A DNA stretch of 64,000 nt from Croceibacterium_B sp963783195 (GCA_963783195.1 CAWAMV010000004.1:2046001-2110000); one strand, 5' to 3'. Counted from the first letter of the stretch, positions 38,764-47,921 are shown. The notes: generated by a model from the letters alone, not told the origin. Made by a program: numbers and translations.

Positions 38764-38840
38764 TGGTGCGCCCGACAGGATTCGAACCTGTGGCCCCCGG
38801 ATTAGGAATCCGATGCTCTATCCTGCTGAGCTACGGGCGC
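38764..38840 (-). tRNA. tRNA-Arg (anticodon CCU)
   Basis: The minus strand folds as a 77-base tRNA with the acceptor stem GCGCCCG/CGGGCGC, D-arm AGCTCAGCAGGATAGAGC, anticodon stem CGGAT/ATCCG with loop TCCTAAT and anticodon CCT, a short variable region, and T-arm CAGGTTCGAATCCTG. The CCA end is encoded. It decodes AGG, a codon rarely used in high-GC genomes. No attachment-site duplication or integrase was found next to it. Confidence 0.96.
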
Positions 38841-38879
38841 GCCGAAGGCGTCCTTAAGAGCAGGCGGCCGGAGAGGCAA

Positions 38880-39329
38880 TCAGTTGAGTTCGTCCGGTGG
38901 CGCGGTCGGGACGAGCAGAGGAGCGACAGGAACGCCTTCCTCCACCAGCGCGCGCACTTCGTCGGGCGACGCCCTGCCGTGAATCGGGGCGGCATCCTGT
39001 TCCCCGTAGTGCATGCGGCGCGACTGCTCGGCAAATTCGCTACCCACCCAGGTCGACGACCTGAGCGCCTCGGCCTGGAGGCGCACGATCTTCTCGAGCA
39101 GCGCCGCGGCCTCGGGTAGTGACTTGCCCCCCGCGACGGGCATCGACTCGGCGCGCTGGCTGCCCTTGCGTGGAACCGCGGGCGCCATTGGTGCCTTCTC
39201 GACGTGCGTCGATCCGCATTGCGGACATACGACGAGACCGCGACCTTTCTGGCTGGCATATTCCTCTGAGGAGCAGAACCAGCCTTCGAACCGGTGCCCC
39301 GCCCCGCAGCAAAGGTCAAAAACGATCAC
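38880..39329 (-). CDS. DUF1178 family protein
   Basis: A 149-residue protein of the DUF1178 family. The N-terminus MIVFDLCCGAGHRFEGWF carries a Cys-Cys and a His, and VVCPQCGSTHVEKAPMAPAV carries a CxxC pair, together a likely zinc site. The family's function is not established. Its ATG overlaps the stop of the nitrilase-family gene upstream by 4 bases, so they form an operon with grxC. Confidence 0.9.
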   Translation of the reverse strand: MIVFDLCCGAGHRFEGWFCSSEEYASQKGRGLVVCPQCGSTHVEKAPMAPAVPRKGSQRAESMPVAGGKSLPEAAALLEKIVRLQAEALRSSTWVGSEFAEQSRRMHYGEQDAAPIHGRASPDEVRALVEEGVPVAPLLVPTAPPDELN

Positions 39330-40153
39330 GAGGCGAGTGCGGGAACAGGGCGTCGGTTGGCAAGGCTGGGAAGCTGCGCCCGCACGTCAGCCGTGCGCTG
39401 GGCATCGATGTCCGCGAACCCCAGCCCCGGTGCCTCGCCGCCCATGTCCAGCATGACCTCGCCCCAGGGATCGACCACCAACGAATGGCCATAGGTGCGG
39501 CGTCCGTCTTCGTGTTCACCCACCTGTGCCGCAGACACGACCCACGCGCTCGCTTCCACGGCGCGTGCCCGCTGCATCAAATGCCAATGGGCCTCACCGG
39601 TCGGCACGGTAAAGGCTGCGGGAATTGCGATGAGATCGCAGAAACGCCGTCCAAGCTGCTCGTAAAGAGCGGGAAAACGGACGTCATAGCATATGGTCAG
39701 GCCAAGCCGACCAACAGGCGTACCGTCGACCACCACGACTTCCTCACCTGGTGCATAGGCGGCCGATTCACGCCACGTCTCACCACTTGCGAGCGTCACG
39801 TCGAACATGTGCATCTTGTCATAGCGAGCGGCGATGCCGCCCTTTGCATCAATCGTGAATGCACGGTTCGCCAGCCGTCCGTCGGCGCGGCGGATCGCGA
39901 GCGAACCGAGAGCGACCCAGATACCTGCCCGTTCCGCCGCTTCGCGGACAGCCGCCAGAACAAGGTCGTCTGCTTCCGAGGTTATGTTCGCCGCGCCCCG
40001 TTCGCGGTTGCGATCGAGCAGCCCCGACATCTCGGGGGTGAAGAGCATCTCTGCCCCGCCGTCGCGCGCCTCTTGCACGGCGGCGACAATGGTTGCGGCA
40101 TTGGCGGCGGGATCGATCCCGGTGGTCATCTGCAGGAGGGCTACACGTGTCAT
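39326..40153 (-). CDS. Carbon-nitrogen hydrolase (nitrilase superfamily, Nit2/omega-amidase-like)
   Basis: A 275-residue member of the nitrilase superfamily. The catalytic triad is visible in order: Glu41 (LFTPEMSG), Lys113 (ARYDKMHMFDV) and Cys155 (LTICYDVRFPALYEQLG). The motif layout and length resemble Nit2-type omega-amidases and deaminated-glutathione amidases (Nit1). Next to a glutaredoxin gene, a role in clearing deaminated glutathione would fit, but this is inference. It lies between grxC (13-bp gap) and the DUF1178 gene (4-bp overlap). Confidence 0.88.
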   Translation of the reverse strand: MTRVALLQMTTGIDPAANAATIVAAVQEARDGGAEMLFTPEMSGLLDRNRERGAANITSEADDLVLAAVREAAERAGIWVALGSLAIRRADGRLANRAFTIDAKGGIAARYDKMHMFDVTLASGETWRESAAYAPGEEVVVVDGTPVGRLGLTICYDVRFPALYEQLGRRFCDLIAIPAAFTVPTGEAHWHLMQRARAVEASAWVVSAAQVGEHEDGRRTYGHSLVVDPWGEVMLDMGGEAPGLGFADIDAQRTADVRAQLPSLANRRPVPALAS

Positions 40154-40166
40154 GCGGCGATGCCTG

Positions 40167-40427
40167 TCAGAGGCCGAGCAGGCTGTCCAGCTTGCCTTCG
40201 CGCTCCAAGGCGGCGAGGTCGTCGCTGCCGCCGATCGCCTCGCCGTCGATGAAGACCTGCGGCACGGTCATCGCGCCTGGGCGACGCTGGACCATTTCCT
40301 CGCGCTTCGCCCGATCCATGGTCACATCGTATTCGATGAAATCGACACCCTTGCTGCTCAGCAGCCGTTTCGCCCGGTGGCAGAAACCGCACCAGGCCTT
40401 CGTGTAGATTTCGACTTTTGCCGCCAT
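40167..40427 (-). CDS. grxC: Glutaredoxin 3
   Basis: An 86-residue dithiol glutaredoxin with active site WCGFCHRAK (C13, C16), the cis-Pro motif MTVPQVFIDGEAIGGSDDL and normal Grx3 length. It reduces disulfides with glutathione. It is the first gene of a three-gene leftward operon and is divergent from hsp20. Confidence 0.94.
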   Translation of the reverse strand: MAAKVEIYTKAWCGFCHRAKRLLSSKGVDFIEYDVTMDRAKREEMVQRRPGAMTVPQVFIDGEAIGGSDDLAALEREGKLDSLLGL

Positions 40428-40459
40428 GGTCTTCCTCTATTTCCGGCCACCTCCTAGCC

Positions 40460-40485
40460 CTTGAAAGGGCGGCGCGCCAATCTAT
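40460..40485 (+). promoter_or_regulatory. Probable sigma-32 (heat-shock) promoter of hsp20
   Basis: CTTGAAA at 40460-40466 matches the sigma-32 -35 consensus. A -10-like element GCCAATCTA at about 40476-40484 resembles CCCCATNTA at six of eight specified positions, with a slightly short spacer. Transcription would start near 40490 and produce a leader of about 65 bases. Confidence 0.5.
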
Positions 40486-40493
40486 CTCTCGAT

Positions 40494-40550
40494 CGAGGCG
40501 CCGAATGCGGGCCTCGCCAAAGTTCAAATTGCTCAGAAGAGGATTTGTTT
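40494..40550 (+). promoter_or_regulatory. ROSE-like RNA thermometer in the hsp20 leader
   Basis: Two hairpins follow the predicted start. The first pairs 40494-40499 with 40511-40516, extended inward by 3 bp. The second pairs CAAAT (40525-40529) with ATTTG (40543-40547) and contains TTGCT opposite AGAGGA, so the ribosome-binding site is buried with non-canonical pairing. A UYGCU element facing the ribosome-binding site in the last hairpin before an hsp20 start is the hallmark of ROSE elements in alphaproteobacteria. This is a structural inference without folding computation. Confidence 0.5.
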
Positions 40551-40554
40551 CGCC

Positions 40555-41037
40555 ATGAACCGTTTCGATTTCACTCCGTATCGCCGCTCCACTGTTGGCT
40601 TCGACCACCTGTTCGACCTGCTCGAGAACACTTCGAGGGCGTCTGGCAGCGGCGACAACTATCCGCCTTTCAACATCGAACGCCGCGGCGAGGATGCCTA
40701 TCGCATCACGATTGCCGTCGCAGGTTTCCGTGCCGACGATCTCGACATTACCGCGCAGCAGAACCTTCTGGTGGTGGTCGGCAAGAAGCGCGAAGAGCAG
40801 ATCGAAGGTGAAATGCTGCATCTCGGCATCGCCAATCGCGGATTTGAGCGCCGTTTCGAGCTGGCCGACTACGTTCGCGTCAAGGACGCCCAACTCGCCG
40901 ACGGCCTGTTGGTGGTCGATCTCGTGCGCGAGGTGCCCGAGGCGATGAAGCCGAAGAAGATCAGCCTCGGCGGACAGCGCAAGTTCGACCTCGTCAAGGA
41001 CGACGAGTCCAGCGAAGATCAGGCCGACGCGGCCTGA
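40555..41037 (+). CDS. Small heat-shock protein Hsp20/IbpA family
   Basis: A 160-residue ATP-independent holdase. The N-terminus MNRFDFTPYRRSTVGFDHLF is typical of IbpA/HspH class A proteins, the alpha-crystallin domain spans about residues 35-130 (YPPFNIERRGEDAYRITIAV; FERRFELADYVRVKDAQLAD) with the GLLVVDL strand, and a C-terminal tail is acidic. AGAGGA lies 9 bases before ATG 40555 and may be masked by the leader. A GC-rich hairpin follows. Confidence 0.95.
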   Translation: MNRFDFTPYRRSTVGFDHLFDLLENTSRASGSGDNYPPFNIERRGEDAYRITIAVAGFRADDLDITAQQNLLVVVGKKREEQIEGEMLHLGIANRGFERRFELADYVRVKDAQLADGLLVVDLVREVPEAMKPKKISLGGQRKFDLVKDDESSEDQADAA

Positions 41038-41065
41038 CCCATACCAAGGAACAGGACAAGATTTA

Positions 41066-41093
41066 GGGGCGGAACCGGGATGGGTTCCGCCCC
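41066..41093 (+). terminator. Stem-loop after hsp20
   Basis: An 11-bp perfect inverted repeat (41066-41076 with 41083-41093) with a 6-base loop lies 29 bases after the hsp20 stop. No T-run follows, so its strength as a terminator is uncertain. Confidence 0.55.
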
Positions 41094-41319
41094 CTCGACG
41101 CATGGCGCCGAATCGTCCCCTGCAGTTAGCTGTCCGGGTCGCAGAAGACAGCCAGCCGAGAGGATCGAACCAATTGGAATCGCCTGACTTTGCGGCCCTT
41201 GCGATCCAGCGCGCGCCTTGGGAAAGACGCGGTGTATAAACAAAGGATAATGTGCCCGAGTGTTTCACTCAAGTGCACATTTGTGAAATTTTTTGTCAGA
41301 AGTCTTTTGACTCGCGCAA
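41094..41319. other. Spacer between hsp20 and pyrG with an AT-rich part
   Basis: No gene is supported here. The segment 41225-41310 is strikingly AT-rich relative to the window (for example TGTGAAATTTTTTGTC) and holds small imperfect inverted repeats (GAGTG-TTT-CACTC at about 41249-41261; AGTC-TTTT-GACT at about 41301-41312). These may be weak 3' signals for convergent pyrG; no convincing terminator was found. Confidence 0.5.
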
Positions 41320-42952
41320 TCACACAAGCCGCGATTGAGCCAATGCCGCAGCGATAAAGCCGGAAAACAATGGATGTGGCTCAAACGGCTTGCTTTTTAG
41401 TTCCGGATGAAACTGTACGCCGACAAACCAAGGGTGATCGGGGCGTTCGACTATTTCCGGCAACAGGCCATCCGGGCTCATGCCCGAGAAGATCAGGCCC
41501 TCGCCTTCGAGCGCGTCCTTGTAGGCCGAATTGACTTCGTAGCGGTGGCGGTGGCGTTCAGAAATGGTAGTCGCGCCGCCATAGATGCCGCTGACGTGGC
41601 TGTTGCTGGCCAGCTTCGCCTCGTAGGCGCCGAGTTCGCATGGTGCCGCCCATGTCGCCTTCGACGCTCCGCTTCTCCAGGCCTTCCTTGCCCATCCATT
41701 CGGTTATGATGCCGACCACCGGCTCATCGGTCGGTCCGAATTCGGTCGAACTTGCATCGGGGTGACCGGCGGCGCGCGCCGCCTCGACACAGGCCATCTG
41801 CATTCCGAGACAGATGCCGAGGAACGGCACGTTGCGCTCGCGCGCGAACTTGACCGCGGCGATCTTGCCCTCGCTGCCGCGCGTGCCGAAGCCGCCGGGC
41901 ACTAGGATCGCGTGCATCGGCTCCAGCCGGGCGGCGATCTCGTCGTCGTCCTGTTCGAAGATTTCAGCATCGATCCAGCGGATGTTGACCTTTACGCGAT
42001 TGGCCATGCCGCCGTGGACCAGCGCCTCGTTCAGAGATTTGTAGGCATCGGGCAGGCCGACGTACTTGCCGACCACGGCAATCGTGACCTCGCCTTCGGG
42101 ATTGGTGTAGCGGTCGAGAATGTCGTCCCAGCGCGAAAGGTCGGGCGTGGGGGCGCTGAGGCCGAAGTGGCGCAACACTTCGTCGTCGAGCCCTTCGCCA
42201 TGGTACTGCCCCGGGACCGCATAGATCGAAGGCGCGTCGAGCGCGGGGATGACCGCTTCCTTGCGCACGTTGGTGAACAGCGCAATCTTGGCCCGCTCGT
42301 TGTCGGGCAGTGGATGTTCGCAGCGGCACAACAGGACGTCGGGCTGCACGCCCAGGCTGGTGAGTTCGCGAACCGAATGCTGCGTCGGCTTCGTCTTCAG
42401 CTCGCCCGCCGCCGAGACGTAGGGCACCAGCGTAACGTGGACCGCGCAAGTCAGGTCACGGCCCAGCTCGTTGCGCATCTGGCGGATTGCCTCGATGAAC
42501 GGCAGGCTTTCGATGTCGCCGACGGTGCCGCCAATCTCGCACAGGACGAAATCCAGGTCGTCGGTATCCGCTAGCGCGAATTCCTTGATCGCGTCAGTGA
42601 CGTGCGGGATCACCTGCACGGTCGCGCCAAGGTAATCTCCGCGGCGCTCCTTGGCGATGATCTGCTGATAAATGCGGCCAGAGGTGATGTTGTCCGCCTG
42701 CCGGGCCGAAACCCCGGTAAAGCGTTCGTAGTGGCCAAGATCGAGATCGGTCTCAGCCCCATCGTCGGTCACGTAGACCTCGCCGTGCTGATAGGGACTC
42801 ATCGTCCCCGGGTCGACGTTGAGGTATGGATCGAACTTGCGAATGCGGACCTTGTAGCCACGCGCCTGCAAGAGGGCAGCGAGGCTCGCCGCCATCAGTC
42901 CCTTGCCAAGCGATGAGACCACGCCGCCGGTAATGAAAATGAACCGCGCCAT
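41320..42952 (-). CDS. pyrG: CTP synthase (one frameshift in this sequence)
   Basis: CTP synthase aminates UTP to CTP using glutamine. The N-terminal synthetase domain starts FIFITGGVVSSLGKGLMAAS and includes the HGEVYVTDDGAETDLDLGHYERF substrate region; the C-terminal glutamine amidotransferase domain has FLGICLGMQ with the nucleophile Cys. An extra base at 41635/41636 (GAGTTCGCA for GAGTCGCA) breaks the frame after GGTMR; correcting it gives LGAYEAKLASNSHVSGIYGG and on to GVQFHPELKSKPFEPHP and stop TGA at 41320-41322. The restored length is 543 residues, normal for PyrG. As pyrG is generally essential, a sequencing indel is likelier than a true null. Confidence 0.92.
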
Positions 42953-43060
42953 GGGAATCGGCCCTTAGGCCGCCTTTGGGTTGCCGGGCAAGCACCAGCG
43001 TGCCCGTTTGCACAATTTGTCGGACCCGCCGCCCTTGGACGCCGGAATTAAGGGTGGCGC

Positions 43061-43438
43061 TTACTGGGCCACGTCGGCAAGCGGATCGTCACCGGCAGGA
43101 ACCTGGTCGGCAGGAGCAGTAGCCGGACCACCGGTAACCGGCACAGCGCCCTGCGCCGGAGCGACAGTGCGGTCGAGCGAGTCGTCGATTTCGTTGCCCG
43201 AGGTCGTTCCCACGGCAACCGCCGCCATCACGATCGCGAGAACGACGAACAGCACCGCGAGCCACTTGGTGGTGCGGGTGAGGAAATCGGCCGCACCTCG
43301 CGCGCTCATTATCCCGCCGGGGCTGCCGCCCCCGCCAATCCCGAGGCCACCGCCTTCCGAGCGCTGCATCAGCACGAGCGCAACGAGCGCTGCGGCGATG
43401 ATCGCCTGAACAACGGTGAGAAACAGGAAAAGGCTCAT
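43061..43438 (-). CDS. secG: Preprotein translocase subunit SecG
   Basis: A 125-residue SecG. Two membrane helices (about residues 2-20 and 58-76) flank the conserved cytoplasmic loop QRSEGGGLGIGGGG and SARGAADFLTRTTKWLA, and the long Pro/Ala/Asp-rich tail is typical of alphaproteobacteria. It belongs to SecYEG. The order tpiA-secG-pyrG is common in this class. It begins 82 bp after tpiA. Confidence 0.95.
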   Translation of the reverse strand: MSLFLFLTVVQAIIAAALVALVLMQRSEGGGLGIGGGGSPGGIMSARGAADFLTRTTKWLAVLFVVLAIVMAAVAVGTTSGNEIDDSLDRTVAPAQGAVPVTGGPATAPADQVPAGDDPLADVAQ

Positions 43439-43519
43439 GAGCGAATAATCCGGGTGTCTGGTTTCGGCGCGCGAGATAGCGAACGCAGGGCAGTTTTACA
43501 ATGTGCCCCTCTGCGGCAA

Positions 43520-44278
43520 TCAGGAATCCTGGCTCTCGGCCGCGGCGGCGACGATGCCGAGAAAGCTCTCGGCCGTCAGGCTGGCACCGCCCACAAGCGC
43601 TCCGCCAACCTCGTCAGCTGCCAGCAGTTCTGCCGCATTGTCGGGCTTGACCGAGCCGCCGTAGAGAATGCGTATCCCCGCGCCGGTATCGCCATAGATG
43701 CCGATGAGCTTGTCGCGGATCGAACGGTGCATGGCGGTGACGTCTTCAACCGTCGGAGTGCGGCCGGTGCCGATCGCCCACACGGGCTCGTAGGCCACGG
43801 TGACCCTGTCAGCCGCGTTGTCGTTCTGCGGAAGGGAACCTTCGAGCTGTTTGGCGACGACCTTCTCTGCCCTGCCGGCATCGCGCTCCACCTCGGTTTC
43901 GCCGACGCAGACGATAATCGCGAGACCGGCAGACAGTGCCGTTTCGGCCTTCGCCTTGACGTCGGCATCCTTTTCGCCGTGATCGGCACGCCGCTCGCTG
44001 TGGCCGAGGATGACGAAACCGGCGCCCGCATCCTTCAGCATCGCAGCAGAGATATCGCCGGTGTGCGCCCCGCCCTCGGCTGCGTGGCAATCCTGCCCGC
44101 CGACGCCGATCAGCGACGCTTCCTTGCGTGTCGCATGGATCAGGGTGAACGGCGGCGCCAGCGCAACCTCCACCTTCATGAGGCGCTCTGCCGCACGGTC
44201 GATGGCCCGCGCTTCCGACAGCATCGAGCGCGTTCCGTGCATTTTCCAGTTACCGACGATGTAGGGACGCTCAGCCAT
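43520..44278 (-). CDS. tpiA: Triosephosphate isomerase
   Basis: A 252-residue TIM-barrel enzyme that interconverts dihydroxyacetone phosphate and glyceraldehyde 3-phosphate. Family residues are visible: the Asn and Lys of GNWKMHG, the His in VILGHSERR, the catalytic Glu in VAYEPVWAIGTG, and the phosphate-binding YGGSVKPDN. The start at ATG 44278 gives the standard N-terminus (MAERPYIVGNWKMHG); an upstream in-frame extension is rejected. Divergent from the foldase gene across about 185 bp. Confidence 0.97.
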   Translation of the reverse strand: MAERPYIVGNWKMHGTRSMLSEARAIDRAAERLMKVEVALAPPFTLIHATRKEASLIGVGGQDCHAAEGGAHTGDISAAMLKDAGAGFVILGHSERRADHGEKDADVKAKAETALSAGLAIIVCVGETEVERDAGRAEKVVAKQLEGSLPQNDNAADRVTVAYEPVWAIGTGRTPTVEDVTAMHRSIRDKLIGIYGDTGAGIRILYGGSVKPDNAAELLAADEVGGALVGGASLTAESFLGIVAAAAESQDS

Positions 44279-44463
44279 GGTTCGCAAAAACTTCGATTTT
44301 CGTGAATGGGGTCCCACGTCATCGCGGGAGTCGAGGGGCGCTAATCGCCGGGCGCTCGCTTGTCAAAGCAGCAAATGCCGCAATGCGGGAAAGCCGATGC
44401 CTACTGTTGCGGCAGCGCCGCAGCACGGATATGGCGCAGGCCGTTTCCGGTCAGAGTTTTCCC

Positions 44464-46399
44464 ATGCTCCATTTTTTTCGCACATTCTTCCAATCCAAGT
44501 ACGGCGTGGCTTTCACAATGGCCTTCCTCGTGCTCATCGCGCTTGCCTTCGGCCTGTCCGACATCACTGGCAACAGTTCCAACCTGGGCTCCGTATCGGC
44601 AGGCGACGCCGTTGCGGTTGTGGGTGAGAGGAAAGTCACGGCGAACGATCTCTCGACTGCGCTGAATGCCGAGCTCGAGAGCCGCCGCCAGCAGGAGCCG
44701 ACGCTGACCATGCAGGCGCTGCTCGCCCGTGGAGGCGCGAACACCGTGCTCGACCGGTTGATGCAGCGTCTCGCGCTATCCGAATGGGGCGAAAACAACG
44801 GATTGCGCGCCGGCAAGCGACTGGTCGACAGCGAACTGGTAAAGATCCCGGCATTCCAGGGACCAGACGGCAAGTTCAGTCGCGAGGCTTTCGATGCCGT
44901 GCTGCAGCAGCAGCGCCTCTCCGAAGCGGGCGTGCGCGACGACATCGCAGCCGGTCTGCTCGCACAGCAGATTCTTGCCCCGGTCGACCATGGTGTCGTG
45001 GCTCCGACCACGCTTGCAAAGCAGTATGCTGTCCTTTTGCGCGAGCGACGCAAGGGCGCGATCCTGACCCTGCCGAGCGTCGCATTCGCCCCCAAGGGCG
45101 ATCCGACGGAGGCACAGCTTGCGGCCTATCACAAGGCGAACAGCACCGATTACATCCGGCCGGAGCGCCGGGTACTGCGTTATGCCACCTTCGGAGAGGA
45201 CGCGATCGGCACGATTGCCGCACCGACCGACGCGCAGATTGCTGCCCGCTTCGAACAGGACAAGGCGCAGTACGCCGCGCGCGAAACCCGCACCTTTACC
45301 CAGATGGTCGCGCCGACCGAAGCGGCCGCCAAGACGATCGTCGACGAGGTGTCCGGCGGGAATTCGATGGCCGCCTCGGCTCGCGAAAAAGGCCTTTCGA
45401 CGGTTTCGGTGGGGCCCGTTTCGAAGACGCAGTTTGCCGGGCAGAGTTCGCAGGCGGTAGCCGATGCCGCGTTCGCGGCGGCTGAGGGAACCATCGTTGC
45501 GCCCAAGCGCGGCAATCTGGGATGGTATGTGCTCAAGGTCGACCAGGTCACCCGGACACCCGCTCGGTCCCTCGACGAGGTGAAGGGAGAGATCGCCAAG
45601 ACTTCTCGCTGCCGAGCAGCGTCGCGCCGCCTTCATCGACATGGCGACCCGGATCGAGGATGAGTTCGACAGCGGCTCCTCGCTCAACGACGTGGCGAGC
45701 GAACTGAAGCTCGACCTCAAGACCACCGAACCGATCACTGCGGACGGCCGGGTCTACGGCACGAGCGAGAGCGCCCCGCCCGAGCTCGCGAGCGCGTTGC
45801 GTACTGCGTTCGAGATGGAAGAAGGCGAACCGCAGATCGCCGAGATCGAGCCGGGCAAGACCTTCCTCGTCTACGGCGTGGCGAACGTCACCCCGTCCGC
45901 AGTCGCTCCGCTCAAGGAAATCCGCGACGATGTCGTGGCCGACTGGCGCCGCGCGGAGGGCTCCAAGCTGGCGAAAGCTGCCGCCGACCGCGTTCTTCAG
46001 CGCGTCCAGAAGGGCCAGACCCTCAAGGCCGCGGCGGCAGCCGAGAAGGTTACCCTGCCCGCGCCCCAGCAGGTCAACATGGGACGCGAAGAGCTCGCCA
46101 GCCTTGGTCGCATTCCGCCGGTGCTCGCGCTGTTCTTCTCGATGGCCGAGGGCACGGCAAAGAAGCTCGAAGCCCCGCGCGACGCGGCCTGGTTCGTCAC
46201 CCAGCTCGACGACGTTTCTGTGCCGGAGATCGAGGGCGACGATCCGCTGATTGCCCAGACGGCGCGCGAACTCTCCACCGCCATGGGCCAGGAGTACGCG
46301 CAGGAGTTCGTCCGCGCGACGCAGGTGGAACTCGGGATGGAGAAGAACCAGTCCGCCATCGACGCCGTGACGCGCCAGCTCACCGGCACGTCGCAGTAG
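44464..46399 (+). CDS. SurA/PpiD-type peptidyl-prolyl isomerase (one frameshift)
   Basis: A membrane-anchored periplasmic foldase. The start at ATG 44464 gives a short cytoplasmic tail (MLHFFRTFFQSKYG) and one membrane helix (about residues 15-33), the PpiD layout; the SurA N-terminal-like domain and a parvulin-like domain (RETRTFTQMVAPTEAAAKTI; KRGNLGWYVLKVDQV) follow. At 45600/45601 the frame changes: upstream text ends GEIAK, downstream resumes LLAAEQRRAAFIDMATRIED and runs to the stop at 46399. The joined product is about 645 residues, a normal PpiD length. A single indel at the junction explains it; start alternatives exist upstream. Confidence 0.82.
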
Positions 46400-46406
46400 G
46401 AGGCGC

Positions 46407-47921
46407 GTGTTGCCCGGCGCCCAGCCAGAGAACGCCGCCGCCGCGCGCGCGGCGCTCACCGCGGGACGGCCGGCGATGGTCTGGCGCAAGCTGGTGGCCG
46501 ACACCGAAACGCCGGTCGGCGCAGCGCTGAAGCTGATCGAACCCGGGCGCGGCGACTTCCTGCTCGAATCGGTCGAGGGTGGCGAGGTTCGCGGACGCTA
46601 CAGTTTACTTGGCATAGACGCCGACCTCATGTTTCGAGCCACCGGCTCGCGGTGCGAGATCAACCGGGCATGGCGGACCGACCGCCGGGCGTTCGAACCG
46701 CTCCCGGGCAACAGTCTCGACGAATTGCGCTCACTGGCTGCCGCCTGCCGGATCGACGTGCCGGAGGAACTGCCGCCGATCGCCTGTCTGGTCGGCTACT
46801 TCGGATACGAGACGATCGGCCTCGTAGAGCAGCTGCCGCGCGCGCCGCAGAGCCAATTGGAGCTGCCCGACATGCTCTTCGCCCGGCCGACGCTCATCTG
46901 TGTGTTCGACCGGCTGAGTGACGACCTGTTCTGCATCGCGCCCCTCTGGCCGGACGGAAAAGATGCGAATCAAGCGCTTGATCGGGCTGCCGAACGCATC
47001 GATGAAGCGCTCAGGAAGCTGGCTGCGGTTACGCCCGGTCCGGTGCGCAAGGCCGACCTGCCGGAACTGGCGCTCGAACCTGTCCTGGCGGAGTCCGATT
47101 ACGAACAGATGGTGCTGCGCGCGAAGGACTACATCACCGCCGGCGACGTTTTCCAGGTCGTTCTGGCTCAGCGCTTCACCTGCCCTTTCCCCCTGCCGCC
47201 ATTCGCGCTCTATCGCGCCTTGCGGCGGGTGAACCCCTCGCCCTTTCTCTATTTCCTCGACCTTCCCGGATTCGCGGTCGTCGGCTCCAGTCCCGAGATT
47301 CTCGTCAGGGTGCGCGACGGCGAGGTGACGATCCGCCCCATCGCCGGCACGCGCCCGCGCGGGGCGACCCGCGAGGCGGACGAGGCAGCCGAGGCGAGCC
47401 TGCTGGCCGACCCCAAGGAGTGCGCTGAGCACCTGATGCTGCTCGACCTGGGCCGTAACGACGTAGGGCGGGTCGCCGCGCACGACAGCGTCGAGGTGAC
47501 CGCAAGCTTCACGATCGAGAAATACAGCCACGTCATGCACATCGTCAGCAACGTGGTGGGCATGCTCGACCCGTCGAAGGATGCGCTCGATGCGCTCTTT
47601 GCCGGCTTCCCCGCCGGCACGGTCAGCGGCGCGCCCAAGATTCGCGCTTGCGAAATCATTGCCGAACTCGAGCCGGAAACGCGCGGCCCCTACGCCGGCG
47701 GCGTGGGCTACTTCGCGCCCGATGGCTCGGTCGATTCGTGCATCGTCCTGCGTACCGCAGTAGTGAAGGACGGGGTCATGCACGTGCAGGCCGGCGCCGG
47801 CATCGTGGCTGACAGCGATCCGGCTTACGAGGCCGCCGAATGCCGCGCGAAGGCCGGTGCGCTCATCGCCGCGGCGCGCGAAGCAGCGCGGGTCGCCTCC
47901 GAGCCGGGCTTCGGGCAGTGA
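46407..47921 (+). CDS. trpE: Anthranilate synthase component I
   Basis: A 504-residue chorismate-binding subunit that makes anthranilate with TrpG. It begins at GTG 46407 behind AGGAGG. Features are the N-terminal regulatory region (TPVGAALKLIEPGRGDFLLE and RYSLLGIDAD, part of tryptophan feedback binding), RPIAGTRPRGATREADEA, LLDLGRNDVGRV and TVSGAPKIRACEII. It follows the foldase gene by 7 bp and its stop overlaps the next gene's GTG, unlike the usual direct junction with trpG. Confidence 0.97.
   Translation: MLPGAQPENAAAARAALTAGRPAMVWRKLVADTETPVGAALKLIEPGRGDFLLESVEGGEVRGRYSLLGIDADLMFRATGSRCEINRAWRTDRRAFEPLPGNSLDELRSLAAACRIDVPEELPPIACLVGYFGYETIGLVEQLPRAPQSQLELPDMLFARPTLICVFDRLSDDLFCIAPLWPDGKDANQALDRAAERIDEALRKLAAVTPGPVRKADLPELALEPVLAESDYEQMVLRAKDYITAGDVFQVVLAQRFTCPFPLPPFALYRALRRVNPSPFLYFLDLPGFAVVGSSPEILVRVRDGEVTIRPIAGTRPRGATREADEAAEASLLADPKECAEHLMLLDLGRNDVGRVAAHDSVEVTASFTIEKYSHVMHIVSNVVGMLDPSKDALDALFAGFPAGTVSGAPKIRACEIIAELEPETRGPYAGGVGYFAPDGSVDSCIVLRTAVVKDGVMHVQAGAGIVADSDPAYEAAECRAKAGALIAAAREAARVASEPGFGQ

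Noticed and set aside
38764..38840. tRNA-Arg as an integration site for a mobile element
   Set aside because: No integrase, no direct repeat of the tRNA 3' end and no unusual gene content next to it; flanking genes are ordinary.
41126..41323. 65-codon ORF in the spacer after hsp20
   Set aside because: No family match and no good ribosome-binding site in an AT-rich spacer; overlaps the pyrG stop region.
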